A DNA stretch of 64,000 nt from Bedellia somnulentella (Eukaryota > Arthropoda > Insecta > Lepidoptera > Bedelliidae), in contig OY755191.1 in assembly GCA_963576735.1 (NCBI GenBank), positions 14,041,608 to 14,105,607 of the forward strand, in the 5' to 3' direction. A model generated the notes under the pieces. That model was not told the origin of the DNA. It did not search any database and saw nothing but the letters and a program-made list of their open reading frames with translations. Positions 41,854 through 51,639 of this stretch are shown here, one piece after another (the stretch's first letter is position 1; every line of letters starts with the position of its first letter). A program made the position numbers and the translations under genes.

Positions 41854-44800
41854 GTAAGTTTATTAGTAACTAGCAAGCCTTTAGTAGTCTAGTATCATAT
41901 ATGTTTACCTTCGTTGTTTTATTGAATAAAAATGGTACATAACATGCATATAATACAAATAAAAAAAACATTGCATATGCTATGAATGAGTCATCGTAGT
42001 GCAATGCAGATACAGTTCAATTTTATAATTCAAATTTGCATCAATAACTTACTTTTCATTTATAAACTTCAGTTTCTAGAATGACCAATAACATCTTGAT
42101 TTGTTTGGTGACTAGTTCAACTCTGATTGGTGGAAATGCAAGCTAACTGTTATGTTGTGTCTTACCTCCAATCACTGCATTTGATATGATTGTATGAAGT
42201 AAATATCTGTTAATGTTTTGAAATGCTTAGATTGTCCTTGGATTATTTTATATTTTTCAGCTGTTAGTCACCTGCTTAATAACCTAGATTGGGTATCAAA
42301 TTGCACTCCCATTCCCATAGTAAAGCCACCAACAGAATGATATCATATACTCCTTAATATTAACTAACTTTTTGTGGGAACTAGAATATGTTATATATTT
42401 TAATTTATTAAATCCAAAGTATTGCAATAAAAATTTTGTATCTCCTGTTTCTGAAATCTTCTATACTGTAGGATGTTCTTCATATTTGTAAAATTACTGT
42501 ATTGATTCAAAATATTTTTTGATACAAAATATCATTTGTCTTTGCATATCTCTTTTCACTACTTCACATTACATAAACATAACATAAACGTTCGCGCCGT
42601 TTATCCCCGAAGGGGTTGGCAGAGGTACCAATACTCCTGAACTCACATGGCAAGCGCCATCTAGTTTCCAGAGAAGGTACCCACATTTTGCTTAGACAGT
42701 GTACTCACGTGATAGGGGGCAGGCCTATCGCCGTTTTGTACGAATACACTGTCACATGACTAAGTACAACTCAGCCATGTGGGTTTCCTCACGATGTTTT
42801 CCTTCACCGTTAGCAACCATGATAAATTAACCACACATATGACTTTAGAAAAGACAAATTGGTGTAGGCCCGTCCCAGGATTGGAACTCACACCCTTCTG
42901 TTTTTCGGGCGGGTGTTCTACCCACTGGACTATCATGTCGCTTCACATTATATTAATAAAATAGCTGTATCTGTTCAACACAGAGCATTTAGACAAGTTG
43001 CAAGAGCGCCTGTACTAGACCTGAGAGATCTGTTAAACTGGGTACCCCACTTTACAACCAAGACAATAAATGTCTTTAACTTATTACATAACATAACATA
43101 TACTCACGGCTTTAAGTCCCTAGAAGGGGTAGCCAGAGCTAAGGAATTAGAAATTCCTCAGCCACTTTTGGAAATGTGAGTGGGGAAAAGATGGTAAAAG
43201 TAGAGGTTGTTGGTGATGGGTCTCCAACCGCATCGCCCCAAAATCCCTTAAAAGCCACAATACCGTTAGTCGCCTCTTACATTCACCCATCAGTAGAAAC
43301 GGGGTAGTGCTATTCTAAGCCTACACTATACGGCAACTACTTACAACAACTTATTACATATTAAAATAACTTATAGTATGTATTTTGCTGGGCATGGTAG
43401 CACTTGCGAAGTTTTTATCAACACTAGAATGCTTGAACTTTTTTAGATTTCATTTGGTATATCATATTATGATAGTATAAATTCTGAGCAAAATATTTCA
43501 GAGTTTTGTCATTGCTATAACTAGAGAGAGAAGTCTCGAACTCGAGAAGCCTCTAGAAATTGCATTGGTTCGAGATGAGAAAAAAATACCTTGCCTCAAA
43601 CATTCTGGAGGCACTGAATTTTCAAATAAGATATCATTATTTTCTATTCTTTAAATTATTCCCCAAGTTCATCGAATTTTGCATTCCTTGCTATAAGCCA
43701 CCGAATACGAGGGGCATGCCAATAGAAGTTAGATACTCTTTTCTTATTTAATTGACACTGGAAAGCTATACATCATCTTAAAGGCTGGGTTTTTATTGAC
43801 ATATTTGAGTTAAGAACACACTTCTTTTTTTTATTTGAATGAGCATCATTTTTCCGAGAATCTGGAGGGAATTCACTTGCAACAATGGAGCTCAGTCGAC
43901 GTGATTTTCGCGCTATGATTTATTATGACTTTAAAAAAGGTTTAAAGCCTCAAGAATATTTTTAACTTTTGGCTTCTACTTTTGGTGAGTCTTCTTGTTC
44001 CCGACCAACAGTATTCAATTGGTTTGCTGAATTTAAAAGAGGACGGGGATGTCTCGAAGATGAAGCGAAGACAGGACGGCGGCCAATCGCGGTTACGCAA
44101 GAAAACGTTCGTGCAGTCGAAAAACTTATTCGCGAAAACCGACGAATTACATATGTAGAGCTAGAGCGAGAACTAGGAATGGGATCAGCAGCAATGCAAA
44201 CCATAATTCACGACCACCTTTCTCTCCGTAAACGTTGTTCGAGATGGGTGCCCTACAAATTTACCGATGAGCAGAAAGACCGTCGGGTGGATTGGTGCCT
44301 ATTCATGATAGATAAATTTAACGGAGGCGAGAAAAGAAACGTATATGATATACTGACTGGTGACGAAACGTGGCTATATAACTATGATCCCGAATCAAAG
44401 CGACAGTCGACTGTATGGTGCTTTGAAGACGAGCCAACTCCAACGAAATGTTGCCGTGCATGAAGCACACAGGAACAAATGGTCGCCTCGTTTTTCTGCA
44501 AAACGGGTCATTTTGCTACTGTTGTGCTAGAGAATGAAAGAACGGTGAACTCCGACTGGTATGTGACACTTTGTGCTCCAACAGTAATATCAGCTTGGTG
44601 TGACAAGTGACCGAAGTCAGGAATCCGGCACCACGACAATGCGGCGCCGCACACGTCTGCCACAACACTAGACGTTTTCTACTCGAAAATGTGCCAATTC
44701 ACCCTCACCCGCCATATTCCCCTGACCTAGCGCCTTGTAATTTTTACTTGTTTCCAAAAATCAAAGAAAAACTAAAGGGGAAGAAGTTTGAAAGCAAAGA

Positions 44801-47800
44801 AGATGCGCTGGTTGCCTATAATTTCGAGATTTCTGAGGTATCTAAAGAAGAGTGGTCACAGGTATTTTCCAATTGGTTCAGACGTATGGAAAAGTGTATA
44901 CGTGCTCAGCGTGAATACTTTGAAAAGATCGATACTTGTAATAAAGAATAAATTTTATAATTTTTGAGTATCTAGTTTCTCTTGGCATGCCCCTCGTAGT
45001 TACCAAAATAAGAAGCTGAGTGTCAGACAAGTTGATCGACTCACAGATTTTTTTAAAAGCGTATTTCTTATGAAAATCATCGCTTTTGTGTTTGTGAAAT
45101 TAAATACTATGTAAGTAAAGTTGTAGATCATATTTCTCCTATTGCCTTTTTCAATATAAGTTCAGAGATTAGAATTATAATCACAATACTAATAACAAAA
45201 AGAAAACCGACTTCATAGTTGGAAAACAACCGAAAATAAACAATCTAGTACTAAAAAGTCCGAAATAAGTTTTTTAATTGAATATGAGTACTGTAATTAA
45301 TACCTTAGCAATTTCTTTATTCCACACGCGTCAGTTCAACCTACCTAAATATTAAAATTCTCTTAAATTAAATTGATGATAATGATCCAACTGACCAACA
45401 TTTATTGCAAAATTGACACTGTTTTTAGTCAATTTATTTCAGGCACTCTGATTGTGGACATTTACCTCTAAAGGTTACCCACCAAAAACATTATCTATGT
45501 ACTTGTAACCAGTAACGTATAAAGAATGTTCAATGGAGAGTCATATAACATAAACATACATATATACATATACTCACGGCTATAAATCCCTAGAAGGGGT
45601 GGCCAGAGCTAAGGAATTAGAAATTCCTCGGCCACTTTTGGAAGTTAAGTAAGAAAAAGATGGTGAAATAAAGGTTGTTGGTGATGGGTCTCCAATCGCA
45701 TCGCCCAAAAACCCTTAAAAGCCCTAATACCGTTAGTCGCCTCTTACGTACACCCACCGGCAGAAATGGGGTAGTGCTGTTTTAACACACCGACACTACG
45801 CAGCTATATAACATAAACTATAATAATAAAGAAATCTCATTTAGGAACCTTAGGTTTAGCATGACTTAATCTAAATTTTCTGCTACTGTTTCTTTTAGTA
45901 AATTGGACGTTAAACAGAGCCCAACAGCTGTCAGGCAAGGGGAGCCTTTAATTATTTGTTCTTGGCTTCTGTGCACTGATAACCAACCAGTGGTGATGCC
46001 CATAAATCATAGCACTTCATATAACACCCATTAAAGTCATCTGATATACTTATTCCAAGTTATACCACACAGCAAATAAGTACCAATATGTGAATTCTTT
46101 CCATTTCAGTTTGATATTAGTAAGTTCACTCGACGGTCACCTCACAGCCTTCTCCACAAATGATGGCACCAAGCTGTGGCAGGTGGAGACTGCACCACTC
46201 CTGTCTTCCAACTTACATCATGTTGAGGTGAGATATCTTTGAAGTTATAGTGTCTGGTAAGAAGAAGGTGGAGTCTTAGATCAGTTCCCTTTCTCCCACA
46301 TAGCCCATATATGTTCCGACCGAATGGCTCAAGCCTATCTACAATAAGAGTGATTTCGTTTTAGTCTACTACGCTGGCAAAGTGTAAGTTGGCAGACTAA
46401 CGACTACTACCTTTACAGTTGCCAAGACCATTTACATACCGTCCCCACCGAGCACGGAATCCTCTTAATTTTTGAATATTTAACCCTTTTTAGCCTGCAA
46501 TATCCTTCCAAACTAACTAGGGTATCCTATCGAAACCGATATCGCCGGACTCGAAGCCGGGCGCATTACCACTAGACCACGAAAATCAATTCTATGCATA
46601 GTAGAAATTAGTGTCAGTGTATGTATGCAAGAGTTTTATATAGAGGCATGCCAACCATCGCTTCACATAATTTAAGACAACTATTTATTGAAAAGCCATT
46701 TTGAAATTGAAGACAGTATCAAATAACTAAATCTGGTATTTTTTGTGAATTTGCATCAACATCGCAACTCTTACTCAGTTAATCTAGGGAAAAGATCGGG
46801 TAGTGCTGTTGTAATCCGAAAGTAACCATTTATAATATGTTTTTATGATTGCAGTTAACATCAAATGGCCAATGGGTGCGTCTGGTGCCATCCCTAAGCG
46901 GATCATTATACGCTATAAGTGGGGACTCCATTGAGAAACTGCCCTTCGATGCTGAGTCTTTGCTAACCGCTTCCTTCAAATACTCGGATGATCTTGTTAT
47001 TGCTGGTAAGTTTAGAAACAAGCTGTGTAGTGTCGGCTTAAAATAGCACTACCCCATTTCTTCCGGTGGGTGTACGTAAGAGGCGACTAACGGACTTAGG
47101 GCTTTTTTTAAGGAATTTTTGGGCGATGCGTTGTTGGAGACTTATCACCAACAACCTTTATTCTACCATCTTTTCCCCACTCAACTTCCAGAAGTGGCTG
47201 AGAAATTTCTAATTTCTCAGCTCTGGCTACCCCTTTTAGGGATTTGTAGCCGTGAGTTTATGTATGTATGTTTAGAAACAAATGTTTTTAGTATTGTTTT
47301 GATACGTAGATAGTAAAATGAATAGTCATGTTTTGCTACCTTTTCTTAGTAGATAGAATTTGGTCACATAACGATGTTTATAATTTCTAATATTCGAATT
47401 GTGGTTGTCAGGGCGCCTCCATAACTACCATTTTATTCCAGACTTTTTATAAGCTTTTAATATTAACTTTCTTAAGTAATTATTAGTCAAAGTGTCAGAA
47501 AACCTACAACCTCCTTTATTTTACCATTTTTCACCAACGTAATTTCCAAAATAGCCAACTCCTGCTGGCTACCCGTAAAACTTGTTGTAGAAATCTTTGG
47601 GGAAGGCATAGGTCTAGGACTGGTCTATTGGCTGAAAGATGATGAAGATTTGCTGCCAACTCTTTTGGAATATATAGCTTAAACATGTGTATTATACAGG
47701 TTCCCGCGAAACAGTCTGGCTAGGAGTATCCGCCCAATCAGGCCGAGTGATCTACCGATGTAGCGGGGCGGGGTGTGAGGGGGCGGGGGCGGAAAAAAGC

Positions 47801-50800
47801 GAAGGGGATGAGGCTTTGTTGGTCATCAGATGGACTGGAGCCACCCTCAGGGCTTTGCAACCGCATAGCGGACATGAGAAGTTAGTATTTAAATGTTATT
47901 TTTATAGGTTTTAAGTTTTGTGAAGACTGTCCATAAAATCAGATACTTCAAGTTTAAGTATCTACCAAAGACATAATGAAAATTGAAGGAAGCAGATGGC
48001 TGAGGGCAGCACAGGACCGGTCGTTGTGGGAATCTTTGGGGAGGCCTATGTCCAGCGGTGGATGTCAATTGGCTAATGATGATATTTTTAATAAAGTTAA
48101 ATTTGATTAAGTTAAGTATGAAGGTCTGAGAATTTTGATAGGATCTTACAAAGTGGTGATTGATATACTGTGTCAACCCCAATGGGAGCGGGTGTGCCCG
48201 ATTATGGTACCTCAAATATATTGCTCCTCACGCGAAAGTCGGAAATCTTCACTATTGGAATACTATTGGCTTGCAAATATATGGGTACATTGTATGCTGA
48301 GCCGAGACCTTACTGTTAATTACTGTTTATAAGTTTGTTTTTAATACCAAATAAACATTTTTCTTACTTATAAATGTGACAGACTTTGCACATATATCTG
48401 TGTATATTTGTGGTCCTTCGAGGTGGAAATGTATATATTAGAGTAAAACTACAACAACTAAAACTATATGGACTAGTTTTTGAACTATATGGAATGTAAA
48501 AGATGTTATTAAAGGAAAGAAAAGTTTCGACACTGGCGGGGTTCGAACCCGCGACCTTCGGGTATACGCCCCCGTCGCTCTGCCAACTGAGCTACAGTGT
48601 CAGTCCACTTCGAAGGGTTCGAACCCCGCCAGTGTCGAAACTTTTCTTTCCTTTAATAACATCTTTTATTTATGAGTAATAATCCCCACATGAGGAATTC
48701 ATGTCAAAAAACATTAAATTATATGGAATGTTTTAGTTTTTGGCCACATTTTGCTATAAACATCAACCAATTAACTCCTAGGTCATGCCTGTACTGATGC
48801 ACATGTTTAGCATGCTCAGATGGACTCAGTCCGAACTAGACGCTCTGGGCAGACGTGATCTCTCATCGAATGCATCATCCCAGGTTGAGATTGTATATCC
48901 CGCGGAAGTGTGGTGGTCGAGGCCTCTTGAGTGCCAAAACCATATAGATAAGGCGGGGTATTCAACCTCAGAAACTATTTTTTGACGATGACGGATGATA
49001 GTATTCGGGGAGAGGTGGTCGCTAGTGATAAAGGACTGTAATCGTTGGCCTCACAAGATAGGCGAACCCCGGAGGTACTTAGCACCTCTGATCGGGAGTC
49101 CGTATGGAAAGAGAAGAAGCTGCACGGGAGGTTTTACAAGGTACTTCACGAATCTTTCGAAGCCTCCCTGCATTGGCTACGTTTCGGAAACCTCTTTGGG
49201 GAAACCGAAGGTTTTGTCTGTGCAATACAAGACCAGGTTATCAAGACGCGGAACTATCGGAAATACATCCTAAAGGACGGTACCAAAAACGTTTGTCGAG
49301 CATGTGGCCATCCCGGAGAGTCACTTAGGCATGTTATTTCCGGTTGTTCGGCTCTTGCTAACACTGAGTACTTGCACAGACACAACCAAGCAGCCAAAAT
49401 CCTGCATCAGGAGCTCGCTCTGAAATACGGACTCTTGCAACAGAGGCTGCCGTATTACAAGTATCTGCCGGAGCCAATCCTAGAAAACGACCGTGCAAAA
49501 ATCTTATTGGGACAGATCCGTTATCACGGACAAGACTATTCTAGCGAATAAACCTGACATCATGGTATGGGATCGGTCGCCGCCGAGGGTATTTCTAGTA
49601 GATGTCACTACCCCTCATGACGAGGGTCTCGTGAAAGCCGAAACCGAGAAGCGTCGGAAGTATCTCGATCTGGCTCACGAGATCACCGACATGTGGGGTG
49701 TGACTTCGACAGAAATAATCCCAATTATTTTGTCCGCGAACGGGTTAATTCCAACCAGCCTCGCGACCAACTTGAGGCGGTTGGATTTCTGTGGCGAGTC
49801 GGTTCCAGCTCAAATGCAGAAAGCGGTGCTGCTTGATACGGCTCGGATCGTTCGTCGGTTCTTAAACCTGAGTCCCTGACCCCGACCGACTGTCTTAATT
49901 TTCTTTTTTGGCCATGGGAGAGGCGAGAATAAATGTTATTAATAACATCATAAATTATCCAATTATCTACCATTTTACAATACCCCTAAAAATTTTGAAG
50001 AAATTAACCAAATAAGATACCTCTTTTCAACTTACTATTATTATTATGTCACAACAACATGCTGAGTCAGTAACTATTTCATTTCTCATATTGGATTTAA
50101 TATATTGCTTTTACTGTTTGTTTCTATTTCTTATATTGTTAAAATTAATTCAGGAGCAACGAATAAATAGCTGTGTTTCTTTGAACCTACCTAATAGCTA
50201 CAAAAACATTGCTTTACAAAAATTGGCTGACGTGGCAACCATTTCGTTGTCCAACGTATTTCGCTTTAATGTTTTGTATTTACTATTAATTACATAAATA
50301 AATACATATACTCACGTCACGGCTATAAATCCCAAAAAGGGTAGCCAGAGCTTTTGAAGGGGAGAAGGTGGCAGAAATAAAGTATCGTTGGTGATGGGTC
50401 TCCAATCGCATCGCCTAAAAACCACTTTAAAAAAGCCCATAGCCTTAGTCGCTTCCTACGACACCCGTGGGTAGAAAGAGGTACTGACATTCTCAGCCGG
50501 CACTACACGGTATTACACACTATTAATTATATTGTTAAAATCCACTCGTGAGCAACAAATAACTATAACGAACATACATGTTTTTTCTCTCTTCATTGCC
50601 GTGTAGATCCGGCTCAGAATGTCGTTACCCCTTTCCACCCACGGGTGTCGTAAGATGCGACTGGTATTGGAGCTTTTTATTGGATTTTTGGGCGGTGCGG
50701 TTGGAGACCCATCACCAAAAATCTTTCTTTTACCATCTTTTCCCCACGCAACTTCCAAAAGTGACTGAGGAATTTCTCATTCCAAAGCTCTGGCTACCCC

Positions 50801-50988
50801 GTTAAGGGATTTATAGCCGTGAGTATATGTACATGTTTCCTAGTGTAACACGAATGGTTCCCAGATGGAACTTCAGCGTGGGCTCGCACTCGGTGTCGGG
50901 CGGCGGGGCGCGCTGCGCGGGCGGGCGCGGGGGGGCGGTGCGGGTGGGCGCGGCCGGGGCGCTGCGAGCCGAGCGGTGGGCCAGACAG
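41708..50988 (+). CDS. EIF2AK3: PERK / EIF2AK3, 5' part (signal peptide and luminal exons 1-5)
   Basis: PERK is the ER-membrane kinase that senses unfolded proteins and phosphorylates eIF2alpha. Exons 41708-41853, 46110-46227, 46855-47005, 47700-47880 and 50865-50988 join in frame. They begin with a signal peptide (WRMIAFKAAFVFTCVCSYLR). Beta-propeller-like luminal repeats follow: LILVSSLDGHLTAFSTNDG, SLSGSLYAISGDSIEKLPFD, VWLGVSAQSGRVIYRC and [12 protein letters not shown]. They align in order with the human luminal domain. The plus-strand gene stops at exon 5, 40 bp before an N gap. The remaining exons are on the minus strand at 51433-56746, and exon 5 is repeated there at 57639-57762. See the findings for the probable mis-orientation. 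Confidence 0.93.
41854..42572. other. PERK intron 1, AT-rich
   Basis: No supported feature before the SINE2 at 42573. Confidence 0.5.
42573..42942 (-). repeat. SINE2 copy
   Basis: Reverse SINE2 with the (ACATA) tail side first and a head ending at TGGACTATCATGTCG. Confidence 0.88.
43091..43348 (-). repeat. SINE1 copy with 12-bp target duplication
   Basis: Reverse SINE1 flanked by ACTTATTACATA at 43079-43090 and 43349-43360, with about 13 extra bases after the SINE head. Confidence 0.85.
43708..44996 (+). mobile_element. mariner transposon
   Basis: The inverted ends CGAGGGGCATGCCAATAGAA (left) and, reverse-complemented, CGAGGGGCATGCCAAGAGAA (right) extend to about 31 bp. TA lies at 43706-43707 and 44997-44998. 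The length of 1289 bp is typical of mariner. It is inserted in PERK intron 1. Confidence 0.93.
43885..44951 (+). pseudogene. mariner transposase, inactivated
   Basis: It starts MELSRRDFRAMIYYDFKKG and contains the helix-turn-helix region (RPTVFNWFAEFKRGR) and TGDETWLYNYDPE with the first catalytic Asp. It also has the HHDNAAPH-type segment (partly out of frame) and PPYSPDLAPCNFYLFPKIK with the third Asp. An in-frame TAA near 43963 and a frame break near 44459 disable it. Confidence 0.9.
45556..45805 (-). repeat. SINE1 copy with 13-bp target duplication
   Basis: Complete reverse SINE1 flanked by ATATAACATAAAC at 45543-45555 and 45806-45818. Confidence 0.92.
46110..46227 (+). CDS. EIF2AK3: PERK exon 2
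   Basis: It encodes LILVSSLDGHLTAFSTNDG through SSNLHHVE. TTTCAG acceptor, GTGAGA donor. It aligns with human PERK VIISTLDGRIAALD. Confidence 0.93.
46318..46590 (-). repeat. SINE3 copy
   Basis: Reverse copy of the SINE3 at 31666; the head on the minus strand reads CGTGGTCTAGTGGTAATGCG and CCGGCTTCGAGTCCGG. Confidence 0.8.
46855..47005 (+). CDS. EIF2AK3: PERK exon 3
   Basis: It encodes LTSNGQWVRLVPSLSGSLYA through SDDLVIA. TTGCAG acceptor, GTAAGT donor. A SINE1 is inserted 16 bp into the following intron. Confidence 0.94.
47022..47269 (+). repeat. SINE1 copy with 12-bp target duplication, next to a splice donor
   Basis: Complete forward SINE1; GTTTAGAAACAA at 47010-47021 and 47270-47281. 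The duplication overlaps the donor region of PERK exon 3 (GTAAGT at 47006-47011), leaving that donor intact. Confidence 0.92.
47495..47585 (+). repeat. Old SINE1 fragment
   Basis: CCTACAACCTCCTTTATTTT..TTTCCAAAATAGCC..TGCTGGCTACCC matches the middle of SINE1 with many differences. Confidence 0.5.
47700..47880 (+). CDS. EIF2AK3: PERK exon 4
   Basis: It encodes SRETVWLGVSAQSGRVIYRC, a Gly/Glu-rich insert and LLVIRWTGATLRALQPHSGH. The acceptor is TACAG and the donor GTTAGT. A run of G-tracts (47765-47793) lies inside the coding sequence. Confidence 0.93.
47975..48090 (+). repeat. LINE-B 3' fragment (RTE-like)
   Basis: GGCTGAGGGCAGCACAGGAC..GGGGAGGCCTATGTCCAGCG is the end of an RTE-like ORF (RAAQDRSLWESLGEAY type). 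It is the same family as 61337-61562. Confidence 0.7.
48122..48200 (+). repeat. LINE-A-like 3' scrap
   Basis: GGATCTTACAAAGTGGTGAT..GTCAACCCCAATGGGAGCG resembles the LINE-A terminus with divergence. Confidence 0.45.
48498..48667. repeat. 53-bp inverted repeat enclosing a tRNA-like sequence
   Basis: The left arm 48498-48550 and right arm 48615-48667 are exact reverse complements: AAAAGATGTTATTAAAGGAA.., extending into the tRNA-like T-arm. A 64-bp loop holds the rest of the tRNA-like sequence. The DNA could form a cruciform. Confidence 0.85.
48529..48601 (-). tRNA. tRNA-like sequence, probably a pseudo-tRNA
   Basis: On the minus strand a 73-nt sequence has a perfect 7-bp acceptor stem (GACACTG with CAGTGTC), a D-arm (GCTC..GAGC) and a T-arm (GCGGG TTCGAAC CCCGC). 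The anticodon arm (ACGGGGGCGTATACCCG) does not form a normal 5-bp stem with a 7-nt loop, and no U33 precedes a sensible anticodon. It is read as a tRNA-derived repeat rather than a working tRNA. Confidence 0.6.
48785..49915 (+). pseudogene. RLE-type LINE (R2/R4-like) C-terminal fragment, copy A
   Basis: It encodes HWLRFGNLFGETEGFVCAIQ, then CRACGHPGESLRHVISGC (a CCHC knuckle), PEPILEN, YWDRSVITDKTILANKPDIM and VFLVDVTTPHDEGLVKAETEK. The KPDI..D..K pattern fits the restriction-like endonuclease of R2/R4-type LINEs; the clade is inferred. One extra base near 49500 breaks the frame relative to copy B (62990-64000). Confidence 0.75.
50297..50512 (-). repeat. SINE1 copy (duplicated segment A)
   Basis: Reverse SINE1 with an internal deletion; its counterpart in the inverted block is 58123-58357. 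Confidence 0.85.
50598..50828 (+). repeat. SINE1 copy (duplicated segment A)
   Basis: Forward SINE1 ending about 36 bp before PERK exon 5; its counterpart is 57800-58035. Confidence 0.88.
50865..50988 (+). CDS. EIF2AK3: PERK exon 5, plus-strand copy
   Basis: It encodes [17 protein letters not shown], a Gly/Arg-rich stretch and [10 protein letters not shown]. The acceptor TTCCCAG and donor GTAATT match those of the minus-strand copy. WNFSVG is the human PERK sequence. It ends in phase 0, 40 bp before the gap. Confidence 0.92.
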
Positions 50989-51028
50989 GTAATTATACTT
51001 TTACCGTCAGACTTCAAAAAAAGAGTTT

Positions 51029-51228
51029 NNNNNNNNNNNNNNNNNNNNNNNNNNNNNNNNNNNNNNNNNNNNNNNNNNNNNNNNNNNNNNNNNNNNNNNN
51101 NNNNNNNNNNNNNNNNNNNNNNNNNNNNNNNNNNNNNNNNNNNNNNNNNNNNNNNNNNNNNNNNNNNNNNNNNNNNNNNNNNNNNNNNNNNNNNNNNNNN
51201 NNNNNNNNNNNNNNNNNNNNNNNNNNNN
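51029..51228. other. Assembly gap, 200 N
   Basis: The run is exactly 200 N, which suggests a placeholder join between contigs rather than a measured gap. PERK orientation flips across it. Confidence 0.99.
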
Positions 51229-51233
51229 CTGAA

Positions 51234-51290
51234 TAAACTCATGGCTATAAATCCTAAAAAGCCTCTGTTGTAAGTTGAGTGGAACAAATT
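51234..51290 (-). repeat. SINE1 fragment
   Basis: AATAAACTCATGGCTATAAAT and GTAAGTTGAGTGGAACAAA are degraded pieces of reverse SINE1 at the edge of the gap. Confidence 0.6.
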
Positions 51291-51432
51291 AAAGAATGAT
51301 TGGTCTAATAGAAAAATACTTAAACTTATATTAAATACAAAAAAGGCAACACATACATTCTGAAAACAAACCATTTGCTAACCCAATTCACTATACAAAA
51401 TTCCATCAATATAAAATAATCAAAAAACTTAC

Positions 51433-51639
51433 TTGCTCGGCAAAGTTATCCTTTTAATAGCATAACACCGATTGTCGATATTGTTCCTGGCTTCGAAAAC
51501 CACTCCGAAGCCGCCGCGACCCAAACACCGTAAAGGGGTAAAACTCTGCCTCGTACCTGCCTGCTGGCCGCCCCACCACCACGAGCGGGGGCGGCGGGGG
51601 CGGCGTGGCCGGGGCGGCGGGGCGGGGGGAGAGAACAGT
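51433..51639 (-). CDS. EIF2AK3: PERK kinase N-lobe exon (P-loop), one-base frame break
   Basis: A Pro/Gly-rich start leads to GRYEAEF in one frame and to [30 protein letters not shown] in the next. Both parts match PERK ([14 protein letters not shown]) with correct spacing, if one base of the TTTT run near 51538 is discounted. The break is thus a homopolymer error or a real lesion. CCCCCAG acceptor, GTAAGT donor. Confidence 0.85.

Noticed and set aside
48529..48601. Functional tRNA gene
   Set aside because: Acceptor and T stems are good, but the anticodon stem and loop do not fold normally and the unit is embedded in a fold-back repeat.
50811..51374. Long open frames spanning the N run
   Set aside because: They are artefacts of translating through the 200-N gap; only the exon 5 part is supported.
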